Shown here in pieces: positions 11,826 to 22,321 of a stretch of 64,000 nucleotides of DNA. The notes below the pieces were generated by a model. That model searched no databases. It was not told the origin of the DNA and saw nothing but the letters and a program-made list of their open reading frames with translations. Each line of letters opens with the position of its first letter. Positions within the stretch are counted from its first letter, which is position 1. The translations under genes were made by a program, and so were the position numbers. Where the stretch lies: the NCBI RefSeq assembly GCF_000182925.2, contig NC_026503.1:2790001-2854000 (forward strand), in the 5' to 3' direction. This DNA comes from Neurospora crassa OR74A (lineage: Eukaryota > Ascomycota > Sordariomycetes > Sordariales > Sordariaceae).

Positions 11826-13218
11826 GACTAACGGATGATGTGCACAACACCACGGCAGCACCGCGCGCACGCAACAGCCCGCAACTGCTGCGGACCACTG
11901 CAGCCAGGCAGGGAGGGACGGGACCGCTTTCCACCTGTGCGTGTCTCTTAGCAGCAGGCTAGCGTGCCGCCTAGAACAGTGTCCCAGGGCATAACCTCAA
12001 TGCACCGAATGCAGCTGCTGCAGGGAGAAAGTCCGTCGAAAAACATGATTCACCTATGAGAGGGGCTCGAATCGCAGCTGAAGCCAAAAAATCATGTGGC
12101 TTGCATACAATCAGACCCCACCCGACCAGCCCGACACGACGATACACCACAGTGAGACCACCTCGACCACTGATGGTGACTTGCCGACTGCCAACCAACG
12201 CTGAACAGGAGCCGGTCCTCCCAATCAATCTGTAACACCGCCAGCCCCCTCAAAATCGCCGGGACGGGAAGTCTAGAAACAGTGGAAAGACGCGGCCTTT
12301 TTGTTCTTCCAGGAGCAGAGGCAGTTTAGTTAAGATAGTTACATATTTGAATGTTGGGCCCAGCCACACCCACGATTCTATCCCACCGCAACGAAATATC
12401 CCCCGATTCGGCTTCTCAGTCTGCATGTCAGCTCTCCACCTGCAGTATGTATCATGAGCAGTTGGCTGTGTACCTTGCAGTGTCAGACTTCCGTCCTGGT
12501 TCTGGCACAGTCTGGCGGGGAGTCAAGGGAGGAAGAAGCCTCCGGCAGTCTTTGCGAGTCTTCAGCAGACTGGGAACGCATTCATCAAAGCCACATGATG
12601 AACTCGGCTTTGAGAGGAGTCGTTTGCATTATACCACATCGAGAATTCGATGCAGTGTTCGTTAGCTTGCGGGGGCTTGGGGCTTCGAGAGGGGCTTCGA
12701 GAAAGGCTTCCATTCCAATCATGTGAAGTGGCTGACATACTTTTTCAAGTATTGGAAACACAAGATGGTTGGATGCAGCCATTTAGACTCAGCAAAAAAG
12801 CTCCCAGTGTGCCCTGTTGCCGATTGTGCCTGGCGAGGCGAGGTCTTGGGTCTTTGCTTGGCCTTATATGTTTCAAGTTGACCCCCCCTAAATCTCCTTC
12901 CTGCCTTCTCCTTTGTTTACACAGCCATGTTCCTCCCCTTTCCCCCTTGCCTGGGTGTCGTTGTCGTGGGACAGCCGGATGAAGCACGATGGCGGAGTTT
13001 GCAGATCTACGGAGACACATGCCGTCCTATTCATTACCGCCATCTTCCGCACACCACGAAGCCTCAACGAGACAACTCGAGACTCTTTGTGATACGACTG
13101 GAAGAGCGGTTCAAAAGCCCGAGCTTGCGGCCTGATGTGTTTTTCATGGACGGCCTCAAGTCATCCCTTGGCTTTTGTCTGATGTGATCCTGTGGTCGAG
13201 TGACATGATGATCCTACT

Positions 13219-13220
<2 letters not shown>

Positions 13221-13251
<31 letters not shown>
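13221..13251. repeat. Poly-T tract (31 nt)
   Basis: Unbroken run of 31 T on the + strand in non-coding DNA; likely a length-variable microsatellite. Confidence 0.9.
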
Positions 13252-13252
<1 letters not shown>

Positions 13253-15339
13253 GCAATATTTGTTGTTGTCTTGTAACATCTCGTTTGTGCCCCCCTTCAT
13301 GTCTCTAGAGCGTCGACGGCCGGAGTTGAAGATGCCGTGCAAGTGTTGGAGATAAGAGCTGCGATAAGAAACGCCGCTTCCTGACGTCTAAACAGCATGG
13401 AAGATTCCTCTGCGGATACATACACTTTGGAAGCATATCATGCCGGTTTGAACAATGATCGGATCCGGCACACGTACAATGTTCTTTCTACAAACAAGCA
13501 AACAAAACAAAACGATAAACTAGGGGTTGTCGGTAGTGATGTTGTTTGTAAGCGCAACCGTGTTTGACCCGAGTCAAGGTTGCCGTCATTCATGATCTGA
13601 AAACAAAGGAGAAATATCGACAATCGGGGAACCGTTCACAATTATATGATCGGAACTCCATGGTCAAGATTGGGTGCTGACATGGCATCTCTGTCTTCGG
13701 ATCTTGCGGGCTTCTGGAAGACTGAATTTCGGATACATGGACGACACAATTGGAACGGGCCAATGGTGACGTTAATCGCGCGGTCGGCCTTTGGCGGCAT
13801 TGAACAGAGTGCCGAGACGGAGGAAGGGAGAGAAGGGCGGAGATCCACCGGATTTGGGGGGTTACACTATCCTTGTTTCTGGTTGTCGCTGACTGGGCGG
13901 TTGCGTGGTTCGGTTGCCAAATTCATCAAGAGACAAAAATCAGATGTATCGTACAGCATACACGATGTATGTTGGTTCATATGGTAATTCGGGATATCGC
14001 CATCTTGATATATCGGGTTTGAGTGATGCCCACGCACAATCACCATTCACCCATACCTCCTCACATGGCCATGATCCCATTCCCGCGCCGACGGGATCGT
14101 TAATGCGACAGTGTTCATTGGCATGGCCTGATGCTGACTTCATTCACGATCTGACAGGTCCCTAAACCCAAAAAGTCTAAATTTGGCTCCGGGTCCAACG
14201 ATCCAAGTCAGGGCATTTGGGATCCTCGCCGGAACGATGGTACGTACTAGGCCTTCCGGACGAAACGCCTCGATGTTGGCGCATAGGAGCCTCAAATCTC
14301 CGGACCGGGAGCCGCTCCAGTCCAGCCGCAATCCGACCGCCACTTGTCCCGGGAGGTGCTGGGCTCTTCACCATTGGTTGGTGAATGCCAAGATGAGCGC
14401 TCAAGCCACCGTAGATGCCAGAACTTACCAAAACTGACGCACGGACGCTCCGCGACTCATGTTGAAAACCTCCCAACTCCAACTTCATCTTTGGGTTTTT
14501 GATAGACAATCAATCCAAATTGTATCCGGGATGCCGGGCTCTCCCGGTCATGATTTCCTTTGCTGGTGGTCTGTGACATCCACGAGACCTCCACCACACC
14601 ACCCTCTCGACGAATGAACGGGTCAGATCGCGGACGACCCTTTCACCCTTTTTTTTTTTACACTAGGTACACTACAAAGTTTTCCTCTCGATCGTAATGC
14701 CTCCACTTCGTCGCGAGTCTGTTGTTATCGGCCTGTGTCGGGGGCAGTTCTCTTCCAAAATTTCCATAACCAGAGGCAGACGGCCCACTGCGCCTTAGAT
14801 GAGGACATTTCCAGCAAATGAGAAAAAAAGATATACCTCGATACCATTTCTGACACAAGAAAAAATAATAAGCCGGCTGCCTCGGAATCGTGCCCAGTCC
14901 CTGTACCTCTCTCTCCTTTCTTCCCATCGACCAGTTCACCAATGGGTGCAACTGGCTTCTCAGACCGACTCAATGATTCTCGGTGACATCACAAAATCCA
15001 ACAATGTAATTGGCGTGCAGGACGGAGGTCCCCCCCCAACAGGTTCCCGTATGTATCCGTCATCATGGACACCCCGTGGATACTATGGATCCCGGCCTCC
15101 AGGTTGGGAGGAGGAGGGCAATATACCGGCGTCTACCTTGTTAGCTAGGGCCGACCCGCCGCCGAGGGTATTGAACCTTGATAGCGCAACTAACGGCCAC
15201 ATGGAATAAAAATCGCGATTCGCCCACTGGACGCGGTCCAAAAAGTCTTTTTTTTTTCTTGATTATCGGTAATGGAGAGCTTATTGACTCCTACTCGAAC
15301 ACCATAATAGCATCAACGCCAGCCGGTTAAAGTCTCAGG

Positions 15340-17033
15340 ATGGCTTCCATTACACGCTTCGCGAGGACCTCTTCCTCTTCCCTCCAGGTGTCCACCCGGT
15401 CAGCACCACTGGCCTTGACGGCGAGAAATTTTTCCACCGTGAAGTTCAACAGCACGTTTCCCTTCTGAAGCCACCTCGTCGTCCCACCTCGCCAAGAGAG
15501 CGTCATTGCTGACTACCATTCCTTATAGACAAAGACAGAAAGGAGCGGGTCGTCATCCTGGGCTCCGGCTGGGCTGGCTATTCCTTCGCCAAGGACCTCG
15601 ATCCCGAGAAGTATGAGCGCATTTTCATCTCCCCGCGCTCCTACTTCGTCTTTACCCCCCTGCTCGCCTCTACTGCCGTCGGTACTCTCGAGTTCCGTAC
15701 CGTTTTGGAGCCCATCCGCCGCCTGGACTACGGCATCGGCTTCCACCAGGGTTGGGCCCAGGACATCGACTTCGCCAACAAGACCATCCGCGTCGAGGCC
15801 AACGCCAACGCCGATTCTGCTAGCAAGGCTGTTGTCCCCATCGGCCAGGGCGGCCAGCTGAACCAGGCCTCCGCCAGGGGCGCTCTCTTCGACGTTCCCT
15901 ATGACAAGCTTGTCATTGCTTGCGGTGCCTACTCCCAGACCTTCGGCATCGAGGGCGTCCGTGAGCACGCCAACTTCCTTCGCGATGTTGGCGATGCCCG
16001 CCGCATCCGCTTGAGGGTTCTTTCCCTCTTCGAGCTGTGCGCCTACCCCAAGGGTGTTGACAACCTCACCGATGAGGACCGCGCCAACCTCCTCCACTTC
16101 GCCATTGTCGGCGGTGGCCCTACCGGTATCGAGTACGCTTCCGAGCTGCACGATCTCATCCACGACGATCTTTCCAAGATGTACCCGGACCTCCTCAAGT
16201 TCGTCCGCATCACCGTCTACGATGTCTCGCCCAAGGTTCTTCCCATGTTTGACCAGGCTCTCTCCAAGTATGCCATGGATGCTTTCAAGCGTCAAAAGAT
16301 TGAGATCCGCACCCAGCACAACATCGAGCGCGTCCGCCCTGCCGATGGCAAGCTCGGCTCCGAGTACGGTGAGCTGAAGCTCAAGATCAAGCAGTACGGC
16401 GACAAGGAGGTCGGTGCCGGTCTCGTCGTCTGGTCCACCGGTCTTATGGCCAACCCCCTCATCAAGCAGCTCGCCTCCAAGGACTTTGCCGTTCCCATCT
16501 CCCCCGAGGACCGCGCCGAGGCCCGCCGCCCCAAGGCCAAGCTCGCCACCGATGCCCGCACTGGTGGCATCCTCGTTGACGAGCACTTCCGTGTTCGCAT
16601 CGAGACCCAGACCACCGATGCCGCCAAGGGCTCCGAGATCGTCCCCACCTCCTCCAGCAACAGCCTCCTCCGTGACGTCTTCGTCCTCGGTGACGCCGCC
16701 GTCATCGAGAGCCAGCGCACTCTCCCCAAGACCGCTCAGGTTGCCGCTCAGCAGGCCACCTACCTCGCCAAGGTCCTCAACAAGGCCAACGAGGGTGTCA
16801 TCGACGTCAAGGACGCTCCCGGCTTCAAGTTCCGCAACTGGGGTGTCATGACCTACCTTGGCAGCTGGAAGGCCATCCACCAGGGCCCCCGCGACGAGCT
16901 CCGTGGCTGGGCCGCTTGGGTCCTCTGGCGCTCCGCTTACCTGGCCAAGTCCATGTCCTGGAGGAACAGGTTCCTCGTGCCCATCTACTGGCTCGTGTCC
17001 TGGGTCTTTGGCCGTGGTATCTCTCGCTTCTAA
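15340..17033 (+). CDS. ndi-1: Mitochondrial alternative (type II) NADH:ubiquinone oxidoreductase
   Basis: Proposed exons are 15340-15455 and 15539-17033 (536 aa). Exon 1 encodes a typical matrix-targeting presequence (MASITRFARTSSSS, Arg/Ser-rich, no acids). Exon 2 opens with KERVVILGSGWAGY, the FAD-binding Rossmann GxGxxG, then SPRSYFVFTPLLASTAVGT, the NADH-binding FAIVGGGPTGIEYASEL, and the late VFVLGDAA motif. The C-terminal SWVFGRGISRF resembles the membrane-anchoring end of NDI1. There is no EF-hand insert, unlike Ca-regulated NDE1. The enzyme is a single-chain flavoprotein moving electrons from NADH to ubiquinone without proton pumping, bypassing complex I. The symbol is from memory of Neurospora naming (ndi-1 near bud-4) and an external NDE isoform is possible. 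The intron donor (GTTTCC) is weak, so the exon 1/2 junction is the least certain part. Confidence 0.88.
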
Positions 17034-17437
17034 ATGGAATTTATTTCCTCTCTCTCTCTCTCTCTTTAGAGGCGTGAGAAAAAAATCACACCACAAGCAT
17101 GTACACACCCAAACTTTATAAATACGATATAACTCTTTAGAAATTGGATACCAAAGGATCAAATAGAAGGCGGCGGCGACGGAGTTACTTCAACCATAGA
17201 CGGACGGGCGGCAACATCTGCTTTGATACAATAGAGAAAGAAGGAAGGAAGGAAGGAAGGGGGAGAAGGGAAGATGAAGGGGGGAAAAGGAGGGAGGGAA
17301 AGGAAAAAGGTTTGAACAAAATTACGATGCATTGCGTGCAACAAACAACAGCAAATGGGAGGCATTAAGGGCGCAAGGGAGCAAGCCTCGGGTTGTTTCC
17401 TTGCAAGGGATTTTGGGTTGGGCTCGAGTAACAGACA

Positions 17438-17478
17438 TCATCATCATCATCATCATCATCGTCATCATCACCATCACC
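17438..17478. repeat. CAT trinucleotide microsatellite
   Basis: Runs of CAT with two interruptions (CGT, CAC). It lies beyond the stop codon of the NADH dehydrogenase gene. Confidence 0.8.
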
Positions 17479-17977
17479 TTGTTTGTTTGTTCGTTTGTTT
17501 GCTTGTTGCGTCAAGACTTCAACACTCTGTGTTTTTTTTTTTTTTTTTTTTTTCCCTTTATCATACCCGTTTATTTGCATTGCAAGTATGATCATTATTT
17601 CTTTTTTTGCTTGGTCAAGTTTTATGAAATGTTGGCTTCGTGAAAAGAGGGTATCATTATTATTTGCAAGTTGCTGTTATATGTACTTCTTATACCTTTA
17701 TATCCCCCCTTCTGATACCTGCGTTTCTATCCCCGACTCCTTCTTCCACTATACCTGTATGTACAAGTAGCTATAGATACAAACTGAAGCAATTCACACA
17801 TGGAATACCTACTTACTATAAACTGAGGATGATCCTCAACCACAGCCACAACCACGAAACTACAGGATCTATCTAATGAGCTCTCATTGTACCTAAGCCC
17901 CCCTTAAATCGCACTCGAATCTCAGAGAGGGCGTTTCAGTCATCACTCTTCCTTTCTTCAATGATCACATGCCCAAG

Positions 17978-17983
<6 letters not shown>

Positions 17984-18017
<34 letters not shown>
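17984..18017. repeat. TA dinucleotide microsatellite (17 units)
   Basis: Perfect alternating T and A over 34 nt in non-coding DNA. Confidence 0.9.
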
Positions 18018-18020
<3 letters not shown>

Positions 18021-18561
18021 ACTTAAGTACCTACTCATCACATGTCGTCATCTGTCTGACGTTAGAGACATTTACACTAATTAAGTTAGCGATCTTCACC
18101 CGGGATAAGGTCAAGGTAGGCTGGAGTTAGCCGGGGTTTAAAGAAATGGGCCAGGGTGCCTCCAGGTCGAAGCCAGGGGTACGCGCCAATGCCGAAACAT
18201 TCTGCTTGGAAGTAAACAAACCAAAGAATATGCATACAACTCGAGAGATGCCAAAAAAAAGGCCGGATTAGTACAAAGTTACATCTGCAGTCTTGATTTC
18301 AGTGATTGGGAAAGGTGTTTTTGACACGTCCTTTCATTCATTTTGTGAAAGCTGACACTACTAGTCAGTCAATCGGAGTTGTCTGTGAGAAAGCAAAGAT
18401 GAAAAAAAAAATTGCACAAAAAATTCAATTTGCCACAGCAATGCCATCCATGCCTGACAACCAACCACATAGAAGAAGGCCTCCCTCCCCCCTCCCTCTC
18501 CCTCTCTCTCTTTCCCTCTCTGACACACACACACACACACACAATCCGTCCGCGCGCCTAC

Positions 18562-20842
18562 CTACGAGCTCCCACCGCCAGCCTGACCATCACCGCCAAA
18601 CCCAGGGATTCCCGCGTTAATGATCTTCAATGCCTCCTTACCCTTGGGCGCCGTCGTCAGATTTTCGTACCCGTCCTTGGTGACCAGGATGCAGTCCTCG
18701 ATGCGCACGCCGCCAATGTCCCAGTACTTGTCTAGTACCTTGGTGTTGATGTACTTTGCGTGATCGGGGTTGGAGAGGAAGAAGGATTGGATGTAGGGGC
18801 GGTGGAAGTAACTTTGGGTTAGGGAGTTAGTCTTGCTGGAAGCTTCTGAAGAAAGAAAAAGAGAGAAGAGTTGGGGGAGGAGAAAAAGAAGAAGGGGGAA
18901 AAGGGAAGGAAAATATACGAACATTCCAGGCTCAATGGTGACGACCATATTTTCCCTGAGTCTTTGCCTGCCCTTGTAAGGTGGTGGAGGCCCGACGACG
19001 TTCTGCTCAACGTCATCCCTATCCATCATCGCCTCGCGATACATGGCCGCCAAGTCCTCGGGGGTGACTTGTTCCCTCTTCATGCGCCTTCTTGGTTCTT
19101 GAAAGCCCGGAACTCTTTGACTGTTCACGCCTGAAGAAGAAACGGTAGATCCAGTCAACAACAGCCTCTCCCTTCCACTAACATCATGCACCTCCAGTCC
19201 CACATGATGCCCCAACCCATGCGGGAAAAACGCCGCTACCGTCCCCCTCGCCAAAATCTCTGACCTCGTCCCGTTATACAAAATCCCCAGCTTCATCAGC
19301 TCCTCAACCGCAATCAAACACGCCACCAAATGCAGCTTGTAGTACAACCTCCCGGGTCTGATAGCGTCAATACACTCCCTCTGCATCCTCTCCACCACCT
19401 TGTATATCTCCTCCCCCTCCTTTGTCCACTTTCCGTTCAACGGAAACGTCCTCGTCACATCACTGGCATAACACCCCCACTCACAGCCCGCGTCCAACAA
19501 CATGGTCTGCCTCCCCTCCAGCGGCTCGTCGTTGGCGTCGTAGTGCAGCGTGCTAGCGTTGGGGCCCGAAGCGGCGATGACCGCGTACGATTGGTGCGGT
19601 GCGCCCTGCGAGATGCAGAACCCTTCGAAGACGGCGTGTGCTTCGCGCTCGTTAGTGAGGTGCTTGATCCGTTGAAGGACCATGCGGTGCGCGAGCGAGG
19701 TGAGGCTCACGGCGCGCCGGATGCGAGAGATTTCGTGCGGGGTTTTGATCACGCGCGCGGCTTCGATGGCGGGGAGGAGGGAGGTAGTGTCGATTTTTAG
19801 TCCTCTAGATGCAGATCCATGCATGCCCTTGAAGAAGCTGTACTGCGGTGGCGAGGGCGAGAGTTTGGGAAGCTGGTCGGGGGAGAGGACGTAAAGAGGT
19901 CCGCCGCCGCCGCCGTTTTCGGGAGTCAGGACGGCATGGAGGTACGCGGTGAGGCCGTCAATGTAGCGGACGTCGGAGACGTCGGATTTGGACTTGGATT
20001 CGTCGATGGAGGGGGTGGTGCCGTACCATAGGGATAGGCGTGGGTCGTTACGGCGGATCCAAAGGATCAGCTCCTGGCGGGGGATGTCGTAGGTGACTGC
20101 GCAACCGGGAAAGTCGGCGCCGCTAAGGTAGAAGAAACTGGTAAAGTGTGGCAATTAGAGTTTTGTGTTCTTCTGGCGTGTTTTGGGGGCAGACAACTAT
20201 CAAGACATACTGTCGTTGCTGCCGAAACGGTGGCCCCTGGTCCGAGTATGGATAGAGTGGTTCATCGAAGCCTCGGAGGTAAATGAGACCGCTCTTAGGC
20301 GCATCAAGCTCCTCAACCACCTTTTGTACATGGGTTTTAGCTGTATAAGAGATGGTAATCAACACCTGTAATGAATTGAAGGGGCTAATCAAGTTTACCT
20401 GGATACTTTCCAAGCTCCTCATGAAGCCACTTTTGGGAGAGAGGGTGCCCTGGAATGCGTGGTTGAGAAGTAATTGGAGACTTTATTCCCACACCTACGG
20501 ACGCGGATGGTGCTGCGCCAGCGCTATGGATTCCATCCGTGCCTTCAACTACGATGTTCCTGGAGTTTAGTGGTCAGTTTCTGTAGATGAGCTGATCTCG
20601 ACTTATTCTGTCAATGGGTGAGGGGAGTGGTGGGTGAGACGGATGCAGTCATGTGAGGATGGATGGAACACTTGACAAACGGACAGAGATGCGGACGAGT
20701 GGGAGGAGGGAGATATAGGGCCACGGATGGAAAAAGACTTTAGAGTGTAGATGCAAAGGAAAGGCTGAACAAACACAATATCGAATTCATCGTCCTCGAC
20801 GAGATTGTAATGAATTTCATGTTCTTGACCTGAGTTGGCCAT
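18562..20842 (-). CDS. Xaa-Pro dipeptidase/aminopeptidase, metallopeptidase M24B
   Basis: Exons on the minus strand are 20842-20775, 20559-20399, 20340-20211, 20137-18923 and 18811-18562 (607 aa). The N-terminal domain carries WLHEELGKYPAKTH and PFRQQRHFFYLSG, as in fungal prolidases. The catalytic pita-bread fold supplies all five metal ligands: Asp in LLDAG (about 335), Asp in SDVTRTF (about 346), His in PHGLGHH (about 426), Glu in IEPGIYF, and Glu in VRIEDCILV near the end. It cleaves Xaa-Pro bonds using two metal ions, probably in the cytosol as no signal peptide is seen. It is longer than the usual 450-500 aa because of a loop between the His and EPG ligands containing PGFQEPRRRMKREQ and a VVGPPPPYKGR stretch. 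The exon 1/2 splice (GTTTGT donor, 215-nt intron) is the weakest call. Confidence 0.86.
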
Positions 20843-22321
20843 GACGGTCTGCTAATGTGTCGGTCCCTGTTGTTGACAATGATGATGGTGATGATAAGCT
20901 GAACGAACTTCTCGCACTTGGGGGTGTGGGCCCTTTGTCGGCGAGGTAAACAAGTTACTTTAAGATTGCGGATGAACTCCCTGAAAATGAAGTTGTTGGT
21001 GGAGAGAGGAATGACTCTCGGAGAAGGTCCGACCGACAACACTTGTTCACTCGTTGCACTCTCGATGCGGAGAAGTGGGGTTATCCGGATAGTGGTTGGT
21101 GTAGTCAGCAGTCTATGGTAGGGCATCAGAATGCTCCCGAAATATGAATGCATGGCAGAAATTGTTCAAATCTGACCTTGAAGGTGTGGAAGCCCAAGAC
21201 ATCAAAGCTAAGGTAGGTAACGTATTAATGCTCCAATTACGTGAAAGTTGGTCATTTTGATGTCTTGAGATCTTGCTCGCTTCCATCAGGCGATATCAAC
21301 GCCTGTTGAAGCGCTTCAACCCTAACCCTTCCGCTTTTTATGGCATGGAAATCATGAATCCCCGTTATCGTTTCGGGTTGTTAAAAGCGGATAGAGCATA
21401 GTGTAGCTTACCTCTAGTTAACGAGATAGCAAACGGCAAGCCACTGGGGAAGGAATTGGTTTATGTGACGGGGTGTTGTGGGTAACGTCGGATTCAAGAG
21501 AGACTAAACAGCGCCATTTTGAGTTGAATAATCGAGAATACGATAGTTGTGATTAGGTATTTATATTTTCTCTTTGTATTCCTGTTCCTTACTCATGACT
21601 CCCATACAAACTCTCCAGATACGAACTGGTACCTAAAGAACTCCGTGAGGAAATTTTGAAGTGATCGAAACCCCTTCGACTGTATTATGCTGATATGAGA
21701 AGCCGGGTATCAGAACCGCATCCTCACCGCCATTGTACTAGGCTGTGCCTATCATTCACGCATGGCGGACTGAATAGTTTTTCATGCCGCCTGTCGTCCT
21801 TCCTCCTTCGTAATCCTCTATTCTCGTCCGCGTTCTATCCCTCCTATGACTCTGCCGCTCTTCTTTCGGCGCCGTAAAAGTCCGCTGTTGTTCTGGCCCC
21901 ACCGTCTTGGTGCTAGCGTGCTCCACGATCCCGCCTAGTGAATTGATTTCAAAGTAGATTGGAGAAGATCAGATCTATCCATTTCGCTCGGTGGTGATAC
22001 CGCCGGGGCGCTGTTGCTCCCCCTGATACCACCTAGCTTGCATACACAAGCTGATTTTCTTCTTCATCTCAAATGGCATAGGCGATATCTGCATGATTGC
22101 CATGCTCTCCATCTCTTCAGATTTGTGATAAATTTCGTGATTTTGCCAAGTTGGTGGTTTGTTTTTCTGATAAGAATGCCTGACTGGGGACTCAGTGGCG
22201 GAAGATCTGCTGGTCTTTTCAACGCAGCCAAGTTGTCACCAAGCTAGAATCCTGGACGTAGCTCAATTCTTCATTCATGTCGTCCACCGACCAAGCCGCC
22301 CCTATGTTCCTTGTGTTTAAA
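20843..22321. other. Intergenic: peptidase promoter and transcription-factor 3' region
   Basis: Both flanking genes read leftward, so this holds the promoter of the peptidase and the terminator of the Zn2Cys6 gene. Only short frames without family features are present. Confidence 0.5.

Larger units (their letters stand above)
10640..15339. other. 4.7-kb divergent intergenic region between bud-4 and the NADH dehydrogenase gene
   Basis: No family-level protein was found on either strand. The region holds the bud-4 upstream sequence (possibly with an extra 5' exon at about 10,754-10,771), a 31-nt T tract, and a palindromic cluster of CTACCTAGG/GGTACC motifs near 11,801-11,825. Overlapping short frames on both strands look non-coding. 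An unannotated non-coding transcript cannot be excluded. Confidence 0.45.
17034..18561. other. Convergent 3' region with several microsatellites
   Basis: Between the converging NADH dehydrogenase and peptidase genes. It holds a CT run (17048-17066), GGAA repeats (about 17239-17260), a CAT/CATC run (17438-17478), a T run (17532-17553), a TA run (17984-18017) and an AC run (about 18522-18541). No coding potential is recognised. Confidence 0.6.

Noticed and set aside
15513-17162. 549-aa minus-strand open frame rich in Gly, Val, Leu, Asp
   Set aside because: Exact antisense of the alternative NADH dehydrogenase. It is produced by strong third-position C/G bias on the sense strand and has no own domain, start context or splice logic.
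17365-17595. Frames with poly-His, poly-Asp or poly-Phe runs
   Set aside because: Readings of the CAT and T microsatellites downstream of the NADH dehydrogenase gene, not proteins.
19330-19800. 156-aa plus-strand frame
   Set aside because: Antisense of the Xaa-Pro peptidase catalytic exon; composition follows the sense codons.
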